From: an uncultured Caryophanales bacterium
GTDB lineage: Bacteria > Bacillota_I > Bacilli_A > Acholeplasmatales > Anaeroplasmataceae
Length of the DNA: 6,047 nt
NCBI GenBank assembly: GCA_946626535.1
Contig: CAMOUK010000055.1
Coordinates: forward strand, 1 to 6,047
Reading direction: 5' to 3'
Numbering within the stretch: the first letter of the stretch is position 1; every line of letters begins with the position of its first letter. Under the pieces are notes generated by a model. It had not been told where the DNA came from. It did not search any database and saw nothing but the letters and a program-made list of their open reading frames with translations. Below, piece by piece: positions 1-6,047 of the stretch. The position numbers and the translations under genes were made by a program.

Positions 1-29
1 TCTATAACGATATTAGAAGTTAGAATCTT

Positions 30-43
30 ATGATTTAAATCAT
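30..43. repeat. Perfect 14-bp palindrome upstream of the kinase-like gene
   Basis: The sequence ATGATTTAAATCAT is a perfect inverted repeat with no loop. It ends directly against the ribosome binding site (GAGAGG, 44-49) of the gene starting at 58. It could be an operator half-site pair or simply an AT-rich coincidence. No promoter can be recognised in the 57 bases available upstream. The palindrome is certain; any function is speculative. Confidence 0.4.
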
Positions 44-57
44 GAGAGGTTCAAGAA

Positions 58-1353
58 ATGCGTCTAATGAAGGCTCAAAATTATGAAACCTACCAGGTCA
101 AAAAGCAATTAGCTGATTTACAGGTTTTAGATTATATCTGTGGTAATGTTGACCGTCACGGTGGAAACATGCTTTATGATGTTGATCCTGTTACTAAAAA
201 TCTAAAGGGTATAGTTGGTATTGATAATGACTCAAACTTTGGAACAGTTGTTAAGGATGCAAATAAGAAGCAGCAAAGACTTCCAGGCGTTAATGAAATG
301 AGAGTTATATCTAAAGATATGGCTGATACTATTATTAATTTAACTGAAGGAGAATTAAAATCTACTCTTCACGGCTATGGCTTAAGCCAAAAGTCAATCG
401 ATGCTGCATGGGAAAGAACAAAACAGCTTAAGGAAGCTGTTAAAAATGGTAAAGCATATAGTGAAAATAATAGTATTGTTAATGTTGATTCAGCTGACAA
501 AAAGCCATGCATTACAATTATGAGTGATGATGATTTCAAATCAGTTAATATCGCATATTGTGCTGGTAAAACAAAGAACTATTTTGCCACACTTGATGGA
601 ATCAAAAATGAGCCATCAACAGAAGAATATGAGAATAAGCTAATAACTCAAAAAGCATATTCCTTAATGGTAGGTTTTAGGAGTGCAATTGCTAAGGAAC
701 AAACACAAGGCTTTGTTACTAAAGCAAAAGCTGCAGCTCCTAAATGGTTTGCTTCAAAAAGATATAAAAACTTTATGGCAAAGCTAAATGATTTCCACAA
801 CACTGAGCTTAAAACAGGAAATCCATTAGCTAATGAAAATAAAGGAAAGTTTGATAAGCTTGATGAGCTTAAAGCAGCAGTAGCAGTCTATAAAAATGAA
901 AAGATTCGTGATGGATTTATAGATGATAAGTGGAATTTAAAGAAAAATGTAACTGGTAAGGCTTTAGATCGTATTTTACTTGTTCGTGATGTAGAAAAAT
1001 ATGTAAATCGTATCGAGAAGGAAAAAATAGTTACTCAAGAAATGCAGTTAAAGCATGAAAATGATGTAAAGAATGTTAAAGAAATTAATGCATTTTTAAA
1101 AAAGAATAAAAACGAACAAATCATGCTTGTAGAAGGCAAGCTAAAGGCAGAAGGCGTCGACTTAAGTAAAAAGGCTGATAATGTAATAGAGGCTAAGGCA
1201 TTTGGTGAAAATGTAAATGATAATCTAATCCTTAAAAAAGATGGTAATAGGATTGTTATTGAGGATCTTAATGATGAATCATTGTTTTCAGATTACGACG
1301 AGGAACTTGATAATAATAACGTAAACAATAATGATTTTGAAAAGAAAATGTAA
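58..1353 (+). CDS. PI3/4-kinase/HipA-like fold protein lacking the N-lobe (possibly truncated)
   Basis: This is a 431-residue, lysine-rich protein with no signal peptide or membrane segment, so it is expected in the cytoplasm. Residues 29-37 read GNVDRHGGN, matching the G-x-x-D-R-H-x-x-N catalytic loop of the PI3/4-kinase and HipA-like kinase folds. Residues 55-62 read IDNDSNFG, matching the metal-binding D-x-(F)G element that follows. In such kinases a nucleotide-binding N-lobe of roughly 100 or more residues comes before these motifs; here only about 25 residues do. All three forward frames are interrupted by stops within bases 1-57 (in frame at 31-33 and 43-45), so the N-lobe is not encoded immediately upstream. 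The start at 58 has a usable GAGAGG at 44-49, 8 bases away. It may therefore be translated as it stands, or be the remains of a longer gene. Residues from about 130 onward are unrecognised and probably helical. The tail (about 405-431) is rich in Asp, Glu and Asn. It converges on the next gene and shares its terminator. The fold call is fairly secure; substrate and activity are unknown. Confidence 0.65.
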   Translation: MRLMKAQNYETYQVKKQLADLQVLDYICGNVDRHGGNMLYDVDPVTKNLKGIVGIDNDSNFGTVVKDANKKQQRLPGVNEMRVISKDMADTIINLTEGELKSTLHGYGLSQKSIDAAWERTKQLKEAVKNGKAYSENNSIVNVDSADKKPCITIMSDDDFKSVNIAYCAGKTKNYFATLDGIKNEPSTEEYENKLITQKAYSLMVGFRSAIAKEQTQGFVTKAKAAAPKWFASKRYKNFMAKLNDFHNTELKTGNPLANENKGKFDKLDELKAAVAVYKNEKIRDGFIDDKWNLKKNVTGKALDRILLVRDVEKYVNRIEKEKIVTQEMQLKHENDVKNVKEINAFLKKNKNEQIMLVEGKLKAEGVDLSKKADNVIEAKAFGENVNDNLILKKDGNRIVIEDLNDESLFSDYDEELDNNNVNNNDFEKKM

Positions 1354-1379
1354 ATTTATTAAAAAGAATAAATGATAAA

Positions 1380-1422
1380 AAAGTGGCTGTTTAAGAAATT
1401 AGAATCTCTTAGCAGCCACTTT
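1380..1422. terminator. Bidirectional intrinsic terminator
   Basis: AAAGTGGCTG (1380-1389) pairs perfectly with CAGCCACTTT (1413-1422). An inner stem TAAGA/TCTTA (1392-1396 with 1407-1411) closes a 10-base loop. On the + strand the stem runs into a T-rich stretch (1420-1439). On the - strand it is followed by the complement of the A-run at 1377-1380. It lies 26 bases after the stop of the + gene and 16 bases before the end of the - gene, so it can end both convergent transcripts. Confidence 0.85.
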
Positions 1423-1438
1423 ATTATTTGACTTTTAA

Positions 1439-3196
1439 TTATTTAAATAGCTTTTCGTATTGGCTAATCTTGTCAGCTAGCTTTTCAATATCATAAAAAT
1501 CAAAATAGCTAAATGGTAAATCAGTTGGAACACCTGCCTCATCACCAACTATTTTTCCATCCTCGTATGTAAACACATGCATGGAAGAAGAATGACCTAT
1601 AATTTGGCCATTTGGAAGTACTGTTTGGCTTAATGCACATTCACCACCACCCTGAGTTTGACCAATGATATAGCCTATATTCTGATGTGATACAAAAAAT
1701 GGCATTGCTGTACCACATGAGAAGGCAACAGGACTTGTTAATAGGAAGAATTTATATTTATTACCATAAACATCATTATCATCATATTTGCCATCATTGT
1801 TTGAATCTATTAATGCACTCATAGTATGATTTACATTTGTATTAGAATCATGGAATGATATACCGGCGTTATTGGTTTTACTTATTAAACTTATAATCTT
1901 TGTCATAACACCAGAATTACCACCGCTATTAACTGACATGTCTAATATTACTTTTTCTACTCCACCCCTTTTATCTATTTCTTTTAGATTATTTAATATT
2001 TTAAAGAAATGATCGGATTTAGCAAGCTCTTCATCGCTTTTAACCTTTTTGTTTCCATCATATGGAAAATCATCACTATTAAATGCATCAAGGGTAATTA
2101 CAGCAGTTTTTCCATCATTTGAATATCTAACTCCATTTAAATCTAATCCTAATGATTTATATACTCTATCTCTTTCATCTTTTAGAATTTTTTCAAGTGT
2201 ACCTCTATCCTTTATCATTGATTGAGGAAGTTTTTTATAACCATCCTCATTCCAAGCAATAGAAGGAGTAAGAAGTGTTGTATGAGCATCATCAAGTGTT
2301 GAAAGCATAAGGGCAATCGCATCTCCTCTATTCTCAGCATTAGCACTTAATAGCATCTTAGAATAATCTAGGCTTTCAAAATATGTAGACATTTTGGTTA
2401 TTCCCTTTTGTTCCTTTAAACCATAAAAATTATCGAATATGAAATATAAATAATTTTTATTGAATAATCTTAAATATTCAGGCATAACCTCTGTTGCCTT
2501 CGCCTTCATATCATGCATAACAGTTGTTTCTTTACCATTATCGATATATTTATAATTTGTTAGTGCCTCAGAATCATTATATACGAATAGCTTATCATAA
2601 TTATAAAATACACTTGTTACATGTGTTTCGGTAATAAGTGGATCAAGGAAGGCAAGTGGTAAATATGTTTTTCCATTTTCTCTAAATGTCTTAAATCCAT
2701 ATTCCTTATAATTAATAACATAATCTTCATTTTTATCCATATCAAATTTATAACCGAATTTAGCTCTTAATGATATTGAAGAATTAGAATCATCATCCTC
2801 ATTAATATAGCTTAATTGATTTTCAAAAACAACTTGTTCAAGCTTAGTAAATATTCTAATTGAGGCTTTTTTATCCTTTATTTCAAAAGCAAAATCAACC
2901 TCATCCTCACTATCGGCATATTTACAATCCTTAGCTAATTTCTCAGGGATGAAGGTGTAATAGCTTTCTGCATCTATATAAGGTATATAATCCTCACCTT
3001 CAATAAATTTAACTTTTAATTTACCATCATAGGTAATATCCTTTAAATTTGTTGCTTCATCCTTTTCTGAAGAATAATTCATTAAGGATACCACGTTTAA
3101 TTCCTTATCATACGTTTTATAGCCCTTATTTGAGCATGCTACAGCTATAAATAGTATTATAACGAATGGTATAATTAATAAAATTTTCTTTCTCAT
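1439..3196 (-). CDS. S41-family serine peptidase lipoprotein (paralogue A)
   Basis: Start chosen at 3196: it has AAGGAG at 3204-3209 with 7-base spacing, and begins a typical lipoprotein signal peptide. An in-frame ATG at 3259 lies upstream of the predicted transcript start. The product is 585 residues. Residues 1-20 are a signal peptide (KK, then a long Ile/Leu/Phe core) ending in an AVAC lipobox, so Cys21 would be lipidated and the protein held on the outer face of the membrane. Residues about 50-210 form a beta-rich region with YIPYIDAESYY (70-80) and YLPLAFLDPLI (178-188), resembling copper-amine-oxidase-N-like stalk modules. The C-terminal half is an S41 domain: FDN-x-YG (about 252-259), DDAHT with His305, VILDMSVNSGG (416-426), AFSCG with likely nucleophile Ser493, GQTQGGGEC (512-520) and E-x-GVPTD (Glu553). 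The Lys of the Ser-Lys S41A processing peptidases is absent, so a tricorn/IRBP-like S41B active site is more likely. A calcium-type loop lies at 464-475. It is the diverged paralogue of the gene at 3496. The family is secure; the substrate is unknown. Confidence 0.87.
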   Translation of the reverse strand: MRKKILLIIPFVIILFIAVACSNKGYKTYDKELNVVSLMNYSSEKDEATNLKDITYDGKLKVKFIEGEDYIPYIDAESYYTFIPEKLAKDCKYADSEDEVDFAFEIKDKKASIRIFTKLEQVVFENQLSYINEDDDSNSSISLRAKFGYKFDMDKNEDYVINYKEYGFKTFRENGKTYLPLAFLDPLITETHVTSVFYNYDKLFVYNDSEALTNYKYIDNGKETTVMHDMKAKATEVMPEYLRLFNKNYLYFIFDNFYGLKEQKGITKMSTYFESLDYSKMLLSANAENRGDAIALMLSTLDDAHTTLLTPSIAWNEDGYKKLPQSMIKDRGTLEKILKDERDRVYKSLGLDLNGVRYSNDGKTAVITLDAFNSDDFPYDGNKKVKSDEELAKSDHFFKILNNLKEIDKRGGVEKVILDMSVNSGGNSGVMTKIISLISKTNNAGISFHDSNTNVNHTMSALIDSNNDGKYDDNDVYGNKYKFFLLTSPVAFSCGTAMPFFVSHQNIGYIIGQTQGGGECALSQTVLPNGQIIGHSSSMHVFTYEDGKIVGDEAGVPTDLPFSYFDFYDIEKLADKISQYEKLFK

Positions 3197-3234
3197 AAAA
3201 TCACTCCTTATAAAATGAAGAATATAATTTTTCT

Positions 3235-3252
3235 TATACATATATATGTATA
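3235..3252. repeat. Perfect 18-bp palindrome at the transcription start of paralogue A
   Basis: TATACATATATATGTATA is a perfect inverted repeat. It overlaps the 3' part of the predicted -10 element (3250-3255, - strand) and the expected transcription start near 3243. A dyad in this position could be a repressor operator. However, its alternating A/T content makes chance symmetry more likely than for a mixed sequence. The facing promoter at 3428-3461 has no comparable dyad. Confidence 0.35.
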
Positions 3253-3283
3253 TTATCATATCTACTGCAACAAACGTGCAACA
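3250..3283 (-). promoter_or_regulatory. Promoter of paralogue A with tandem TGTTGCA activator site
   Basis: Read on the - strand, TGTTGCA (3283-3277), CGTT, then TGTTGCA (3272-3266) form a direct repeat with an 11-bp period, one helical turn. GTAGATATGA (3265-3256) follows, then a -10 element TAATAT (3255-3250) with an extended TGn (3258-3256). The -35 region is poor at normal spacing, and the repeats occupy it. Bases 3283-3253 match the + strand copy at 3428-3458 in 28 of 31 positions. The expected transcript start is near 3243, giving a leader of about 47 bases before the ATG at 3196. Confidence 0.75.
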
Positions 3284-3351
3284 TATATAAGAAAATTACG
3301 AAAAATCGACTATAATCAAATTGAAATTGGGAATAGTCAGAGGTGGTACTA

Positions 3352-3378
3352 ATGACATATATAAAAAAACAACTTTAG
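3352..3378 (+). CDS. Possible 8-codon leader peptide or gene remnant
   Basis: An ATG at 3352 has a strong ribosome-binding-like AGAGGTGG (3339-3346), 5 bases away, and opens a reading frame MTYIKKQL ending at TAG 3376-3378. A TATAAT sits at 3311-3316, but with no convincing -35 partner. The frame lies between the two divergent promoters, upstream of the + promoter, so it would not be on the main transcript of either peptidase gene. It could be a tiny leader ORF, the start of a lost gene, or chance. No function can be assigned. The rest of 3284-3427 shows nothing recognisable apart from an A-run/T-run pair (3363-3369 and 3394-3399) that could form a weak hairpin. Confidence 0.2.
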   Translation: MTYIKKQL

Positions 3379-3427
3379 AACTAATTCTTTAGCTTTTTTA
3401 ATATTTTCATGGCGTTTACCGAATAAC

Positions 3428-3461
3428 TGTTGCATATTTGTTGCAGTAGATATGGTAAAAT
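3428..3461 (+). promoter_or_regulatory. Promoter of paralogue B with tandem TGTTGCA activator site
   Basis: TGTTGCA (3428-3434), TATT, then TGTTGCA (3439-3445) repeat with an 11-bp period. GTAGATATGG (3446-3455) leads to the -10 element TAAAAT (3456-3461), with an extended TGn at 3453-3455. Exactly 10 bp separate the second repeat from the -10, as in the facing promoter. There is no good -35 hexamer at 17 bp (CATATT at 3433-3438), which fits activator-dependent transcription. The expected start is near 3468, giving a leader of about 28 bases before the ATG at 3496. Confidence 0.75.
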
Positions 3462-3495
3462 GTTCTTATATTATAACGATAAGGAGACTGAAAAT

Positions 3496-5331
3496 ATGAA
3501 GAAAAAATTGTTATTTGTACCCATAATAGCGTGTTTATTGTTTGTTATGGCTGGATGTCAATCTGGTAATAATACCCAAGCTCCATCAACACCTAAAGCG
3601 GAAGAATTAAATTATGTTGAAAACGATGTTAAGATATATAGGGAAAAGGATGTAGTAGATAAAACAATAAAATTAAGGTTTTATGAACAAACACCAACAG
3701 TACCTTATATAGGTGTAAAAGATTATTACAAGGAATTCTTTAAAACTGATCTGACATTAGATAAAGTAAATAACCTATATAAATATAAAAATAAATATGG
3801 TGGAGAAATAAAGCTTGAAACTGAAGAAGATTTATTATCTATCTATGATATTTCTAAATTCACTATTCACCCTGACTTTAAAGAATCAACTGCTAAAACA
3901 TTCCTAACTATAAAAGAGGAAAATGTTACTCCAATTCATCAAAAGGTTATAGCATTATCCGATTATAATATAGATGTCCATGGAGATAGTGAAGCTTATG
4001 TACCACTTGCTTTATTATCATCATTTTCAGGTGGCCTAGCTGGATATAACGTTTCATATAATGGAAAAGATATATATGTAATTGATCAGCAAGCTCAATT
4101 ATCAAAGGAAATAAAAGATTATAATTATTATAAAGAATCTAAAGAATATATGTCAGTCTTTACGGATTTTGAGACTCCTAGAAGTAAAGATATGGTTTTA
4201 TATAATTATGGACAATTATGCTTCAATTTTGATAATTTAAGAGGCTATACAGCTCAGCTTATTTTTGGGGATAATAACTTATTAACTCTAGGCTTAGATG
4301 GACTTCTTACAAAGTATTATCCAGATATTAAGGAATTACTACTTTCAACTGATAAAAAAGATTATTATACAGGATATTTTTGTTTATTTAGTGGCTTAGC
4401 TGATGGTGGACATACAGGAGGCTTTAATACGGCTGATGAATATGTAAGAAAATCAGTAGAAGATAACATGGATAAGATTTCAGCTTTTACAGCCAGTATG
4501 GTTGGGAGAAATATGGCTTCAACTTTGATGAAAAGTAAAATAGAAAATGCAGTTATTGAAAGTAAGAAGGTAGCATTTGCAACTTACGATAAAAAGAATA
4601 ATCCAAATGTTTATTCATTTAATAATGATACAAAAACTGTATATATTTCATTTGATCTATTTGAAGTAGATTATGCTGGCTGGGATAATTATTATAAAAA
4701 TGGTATGCATGAAGAAGATATTCCAGAAGATACTGATTCATTTGCCTTTATAAGAAAATCACTATATCAAGCAGTCGATGATAAAGCAGTAAATGTAGTT
4801 ATTGATTTATCTACTAATGGTGGCGGTGATTCAGGAGCACTTGCTGGTATTGTTGGCTTATTAAATGGTGCGAAATTTGATTTTGCAATGAATGATACAT
4901 TTGATAAAAGTAGAGTTACAACATCAATGCTTATAGATGTTAATCTTGATGGAAAATGCGATGAGGCAGATATAGAAGAATGCAATAAATTTAAATTTAA
5001 TGTAGCAGTATTAACTACCTGCAATGCATTTTCATGTGGTAACCTACTTCCAAGTGTTTTAAAGGAATTAGGCTGTAAGATAGTAGGACAAAGAAGTGGT
5101 GGTGGTTCATGTGCCATATCAATTGAAACAACTGCTGATGGTCTATCTTATGTACGTTCTTCAAATCGTTGTTTATCGAATGCAAATGGTGAAAATATAG
5201 ATGTTGGTGTTCCTCTAGATTTTGAAATTCAATATTCATACGATGGTGTATACAATTTCTCTAAATTCTATGATTTCACAACCATAAATGAATATTTTGT
5301 CTCAATTGGTTTAGTACCTGAAGAACTATAA
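3496..5331 (+). CDS. S41-family serine peptidase lipoprotein (paralogue B)
   Basis: Start chosen at 3496, with AAGGAG at 3481-3486 and 9-base spacing. The in-frame ATG at 3430 lies inside the promoter repeat and cannot be used. The product is 611 residues. Residues 1-20 are a signal peptide (MKKK, hydrophobic core) with a VMAGC lipobox, so Cys21 is the expected lipidation site. A short Asn/Gln/Ser/Pro linker follows. The beta-rich N-terminal region carries VPYIGVKDYY (69-78) and YVPLALLSSFSGG (168-180), equivalent to the motifs in paralogue A. The S41 domain shows FNFDNLRGY (243-251), GGHT with His306, VVIDLSTNGGG (434-444), AFSCG with likely nucleophile Ser513, and GQRSGGGSC (531-539). DVGVPLD follows, where Asp569 takes the place of the usual Glu. 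The Ser-Lys dyad lysine is absent. A calcium-type loop DVNLDGKCDEAD occupies 481-492. It probably cleaves peptides or proteins outside the membrane, perhaps together with paralogue A. Active-site geometry and substrate are inferred only. Confidence 0.87.
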   Translation: MKKKLLFVPIIACLLFVMAGCQSGNNTQAPSTPKAEELNYVENDVKIYREKDVVDKTIKLRFYEQTPTVPYIGVKDYYKEFFKTDLTLDKVNNLYKYKNKYGGEIKLETEEDLLSIYDISKFTIHPDFKESTAKTFLTIKEENVTPIHQKVIALSDYNIDVHGDSEAYVPLALLSSFSGGLAGYNVSYNGKDIYVIDQQAQLSKEIKDYNYYKESKEYMSVFTDFETPRSKDMVLYNYGQLCFNFDNLRGYTAQLIFGDNNLLTLGLDGLLTKYYPDIKELLLSTDKKDYYTGYFCLFSGLADGGHTGGFNTADEYVRKSVEDNMDKISAFTASMVGRNMASTLMKSKIENAVIESKKVAFATYDKKNNPNVYSFNNDTKTVYISFDLFEVDYAGWDNYYKNGMHEEDIPEDTDSFAFIRKSLYQAVDDKAVNVVIDLSTNGGGDSGALAGIVGLLNGAKFDFAMNDTFDKSRVTTSMLIDVNLDGKCDEADIEECNKFKFNVAVLTTCNAFSCGNLLPSVLKELGCKIVGQRSGGGSCAISIETTADGLSYVRSSNRCLSNANGENIDVGVPLDFEIQYSYDGVYNFSKFYDFTTINEYFVSIGLVPEEL

Positions 5332-5360
5332 TAATACCATATAAACGTAAAGAAAAATAA

Positions 5361-5366
5361 TATAAT
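5361..5366 (+). promoter_or_regulatory. Possible -10 element for the 3' partial gene
   Basis: TATAAT lies in the 64-base gap between the peptidase stop (5331) and the next start (5396), 30 bases before that start. There is no recognisable -35 at 17 bp and no hairpin terminator in the gap. The downstream gene could therefore have its own promoter or be read through from the peptidase gene. The TGTTGCA repeats of the upstream promoters are not present here. Confidence 0.25.
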
Positions 5367-5395
5367 TTAGATATAAAGAATAGGAGATATAAAAA

Positions 5396-6047
5396 ATGCC
5401 AAATACATTTACACAAGATGAATTACAAGATCAAAGAGAACAAAGAGAAAAATATAGGAGAGATTTATTTCAAGTTAATGGTCATCAAGTTGAAAATATA
5501 AACGATTTGGAAGCATATCTTGAACTATTAGCCCAAAGAGAAAAAGACATCTATTATGAAGATTACAAAAAAGGTGGAAAACCTATTACAGAATTAAAAG
5601 AAGATATAAAAGGCTTACCAAGAGTTTTTACTATGGTTTTTGGATCACTAATTCGTAAAAAAGAAGATATAAAAGAACTACAAAAATTTTTTAATGGTGC
5701 TCAGGTGTTTGAAAGACATAGTGGAATTAGAATTAGTACTAAAGCAATATATAATAAGTTCTTCTCTGGAAAAACTGTCATTGATTTTATAAAAAATAAA
5801 GCAAAAGAAAATAATGTTTCTGAAGAGAAGATAAATGAAATTATTGCTAATGCAGTAAAAGAAGAAGTTAAAATTAATAAAGCAAATTTAGAAGATGAAA
5901 GAACGCTTGCTCAAAAAAATAGTGAAATCTTGGCACAAGGCAAAGTAAAAGGAGAAACAACAACCCTTAGATTTAAGGGAAAAATGGATTATCATAGTCC
6001 AAAAATGATAGCATTATATGAAAAAGAACTTAAAATTAATAATAATG
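5396..6047 (+). CDS. Unrecognised charged cytoplasmic protein, 3' end outside the window
   Basis: The ATG at 5396 has AGGAG at 5382-5386 with 9-base spacing. It opens a frame that stays open through 217 codons to the window edge, so the gene is partial. The protein starts MPNTFTQDELQDQREQREKY and has no signal peptide or membrane segment. Residues about 7-60 are strongly charged and probably helical (Gln/Arg/Glu-rich, then an LEAYLELLAQREKD-like stretch). A more hydrophobic patch follows (LPRVFTMVFGSLI, 74-86). Residues about 126-180 are again charged and helical, with an Asn-Ala-rich segment. I recognise no family and see no catalytic motif in the visible part. The architecture (long charged cytoplasmic N-terminal region) would fit the missing front part of a protein like the one at 58-1353, but no sequence similarity shows this. 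Confidence 0.8.
   Translation, partial: MPNTFTQDELQDQREQREKYRRDLFQVNGHQVENINDLEAYLELLAQREKDIYYEDYKKGGKPITELKEDIKGLPRVFTMVFGSLIRKKEDIKELQKFFNGAQVFERHSGIRISTKAIYNKFFSGKTVIDFIKNKAKENNVSEEKINEIIANAVKEEVKINKANLEDERTLAQKNSEILAQGKVKGETTTLRFKGKMDYHSPKMIALYEKELKINNN

Noticed and set aside
58..1353. A HipA toxin of a hipBA toxin-antitoxin module.
   Set aside because: Only the catalytic-loop motif is shared. There is no HipB-like DNA-binding gene in the visible sequence, the HipA N-terminal domain is absent, and the motif sits at the wrong end of the protein.
3197..3259. An upstream in-frame ATG at 3259 that would extend paralogue A by 21 residues.
   Set aside because: It lies within the promoter, before the predicted transcript start. 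The ATG at 3196 has the ribosome binding site and begins the signal peptide.
3363..3399. A terminator formed by the A-run and T-run between the divergent genes.
   Set aside because: The stem would be nearly all A-T with mismatches (AGAA/TTCT core only), too weak to call.
3..3481. The 10-mer TATAACGATA occurring at 3-12 and 3472-3481.
   Set aside because: The match does not extend further, the contexts differ, and 10 bases of AT-rich sequence recur easily by chance.
3430..3495. An upstream in-frame ATG at 3430 that would extend paralogue B by 22 residues.
   Set aside because: It does not read as a protein start: the codons run through the TGTTGCA repeat and -10 element, and the ATG at 3496 has AAGGAG and a lipoprotein signal.
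1771..4971. Cellulosomal dockerin domains in the two peptidases.
   Set aside because: Each protein has only one loop, placed inside the catalytic domain. Dockerins have two loop-helix repeats, usually at a terminus.
4767..5239. Two open frames on the - strand inside paralogue B (4767-5117 and 5015-5239).
   Set aside because: They lie fully antisense to a well-supported S41 domain, have no family features, and read like complements of the Gly-rich and Asp-rich codons of the real gene.

Overview
The window is very AT-rich, with strong AGGAG-type ribosome binding sites and lipoprotein signal peptides of the low-GC Gram-positive kind. It most likely comes from a Bacillota (Firmicutes) chromosome, plausibly a gut anaerobe of the Clostridia or Erysipelotrichia. 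That assignment is inferred from composition and gene style only. There are no RNA genes, insertion sequences, phage genes or CRISPR arrays.

Layout. (1) 58-1353 (+) encodes a cytoplasmic protein with the catalytic-loop and metal-binding motifs of the PI3/4-kinase/HipA-like kinase fold. These motifs begin only about 25 residues from the start, so the ATP-binding N-lobe is missing. (2) 1380-1422 is a hairpin with T-runs on both sides, a shared terminator for the two convergent genes around it. (3) 1439-3196 (-) and 3496-5331 (+) are two divergently transcribed, diverged paralogues. Both are lipoproteins with an N-terminal beta-rich region and a C-terminal S41-type serine peptidase domain. (4) 3197-3495, between them, holds two facing copies of one 31-bp promoter module. 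(5) 5396-6047 (+) is the start of an unrecognised charged cytoplasmic protein that runs off the window.

How the parts fit. The two lipoproteins look like a co-regulated pair of membrane-anchored, externally facing peptidases. Their promoters share a direct repeat, TGTTGCA-N4-TGTTGCA, ending exactly 10 bp before an extended -10 element. This arrangement is typical of activation by an OmpR/PhoB-type response regulator. Both peptidase domains carry a dockerin/EF-hand-like calcium loop just before the catalytic serine, and a conserved pair of cysteines around the active site. Both lack the lysine of the classical C-terminal processing peptidases. The promoter module and these shared active-site features are the most interesting content. 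The kinase-like gene and the 3' partial gene are separate transcription units with no clear functional link to the peptidases.
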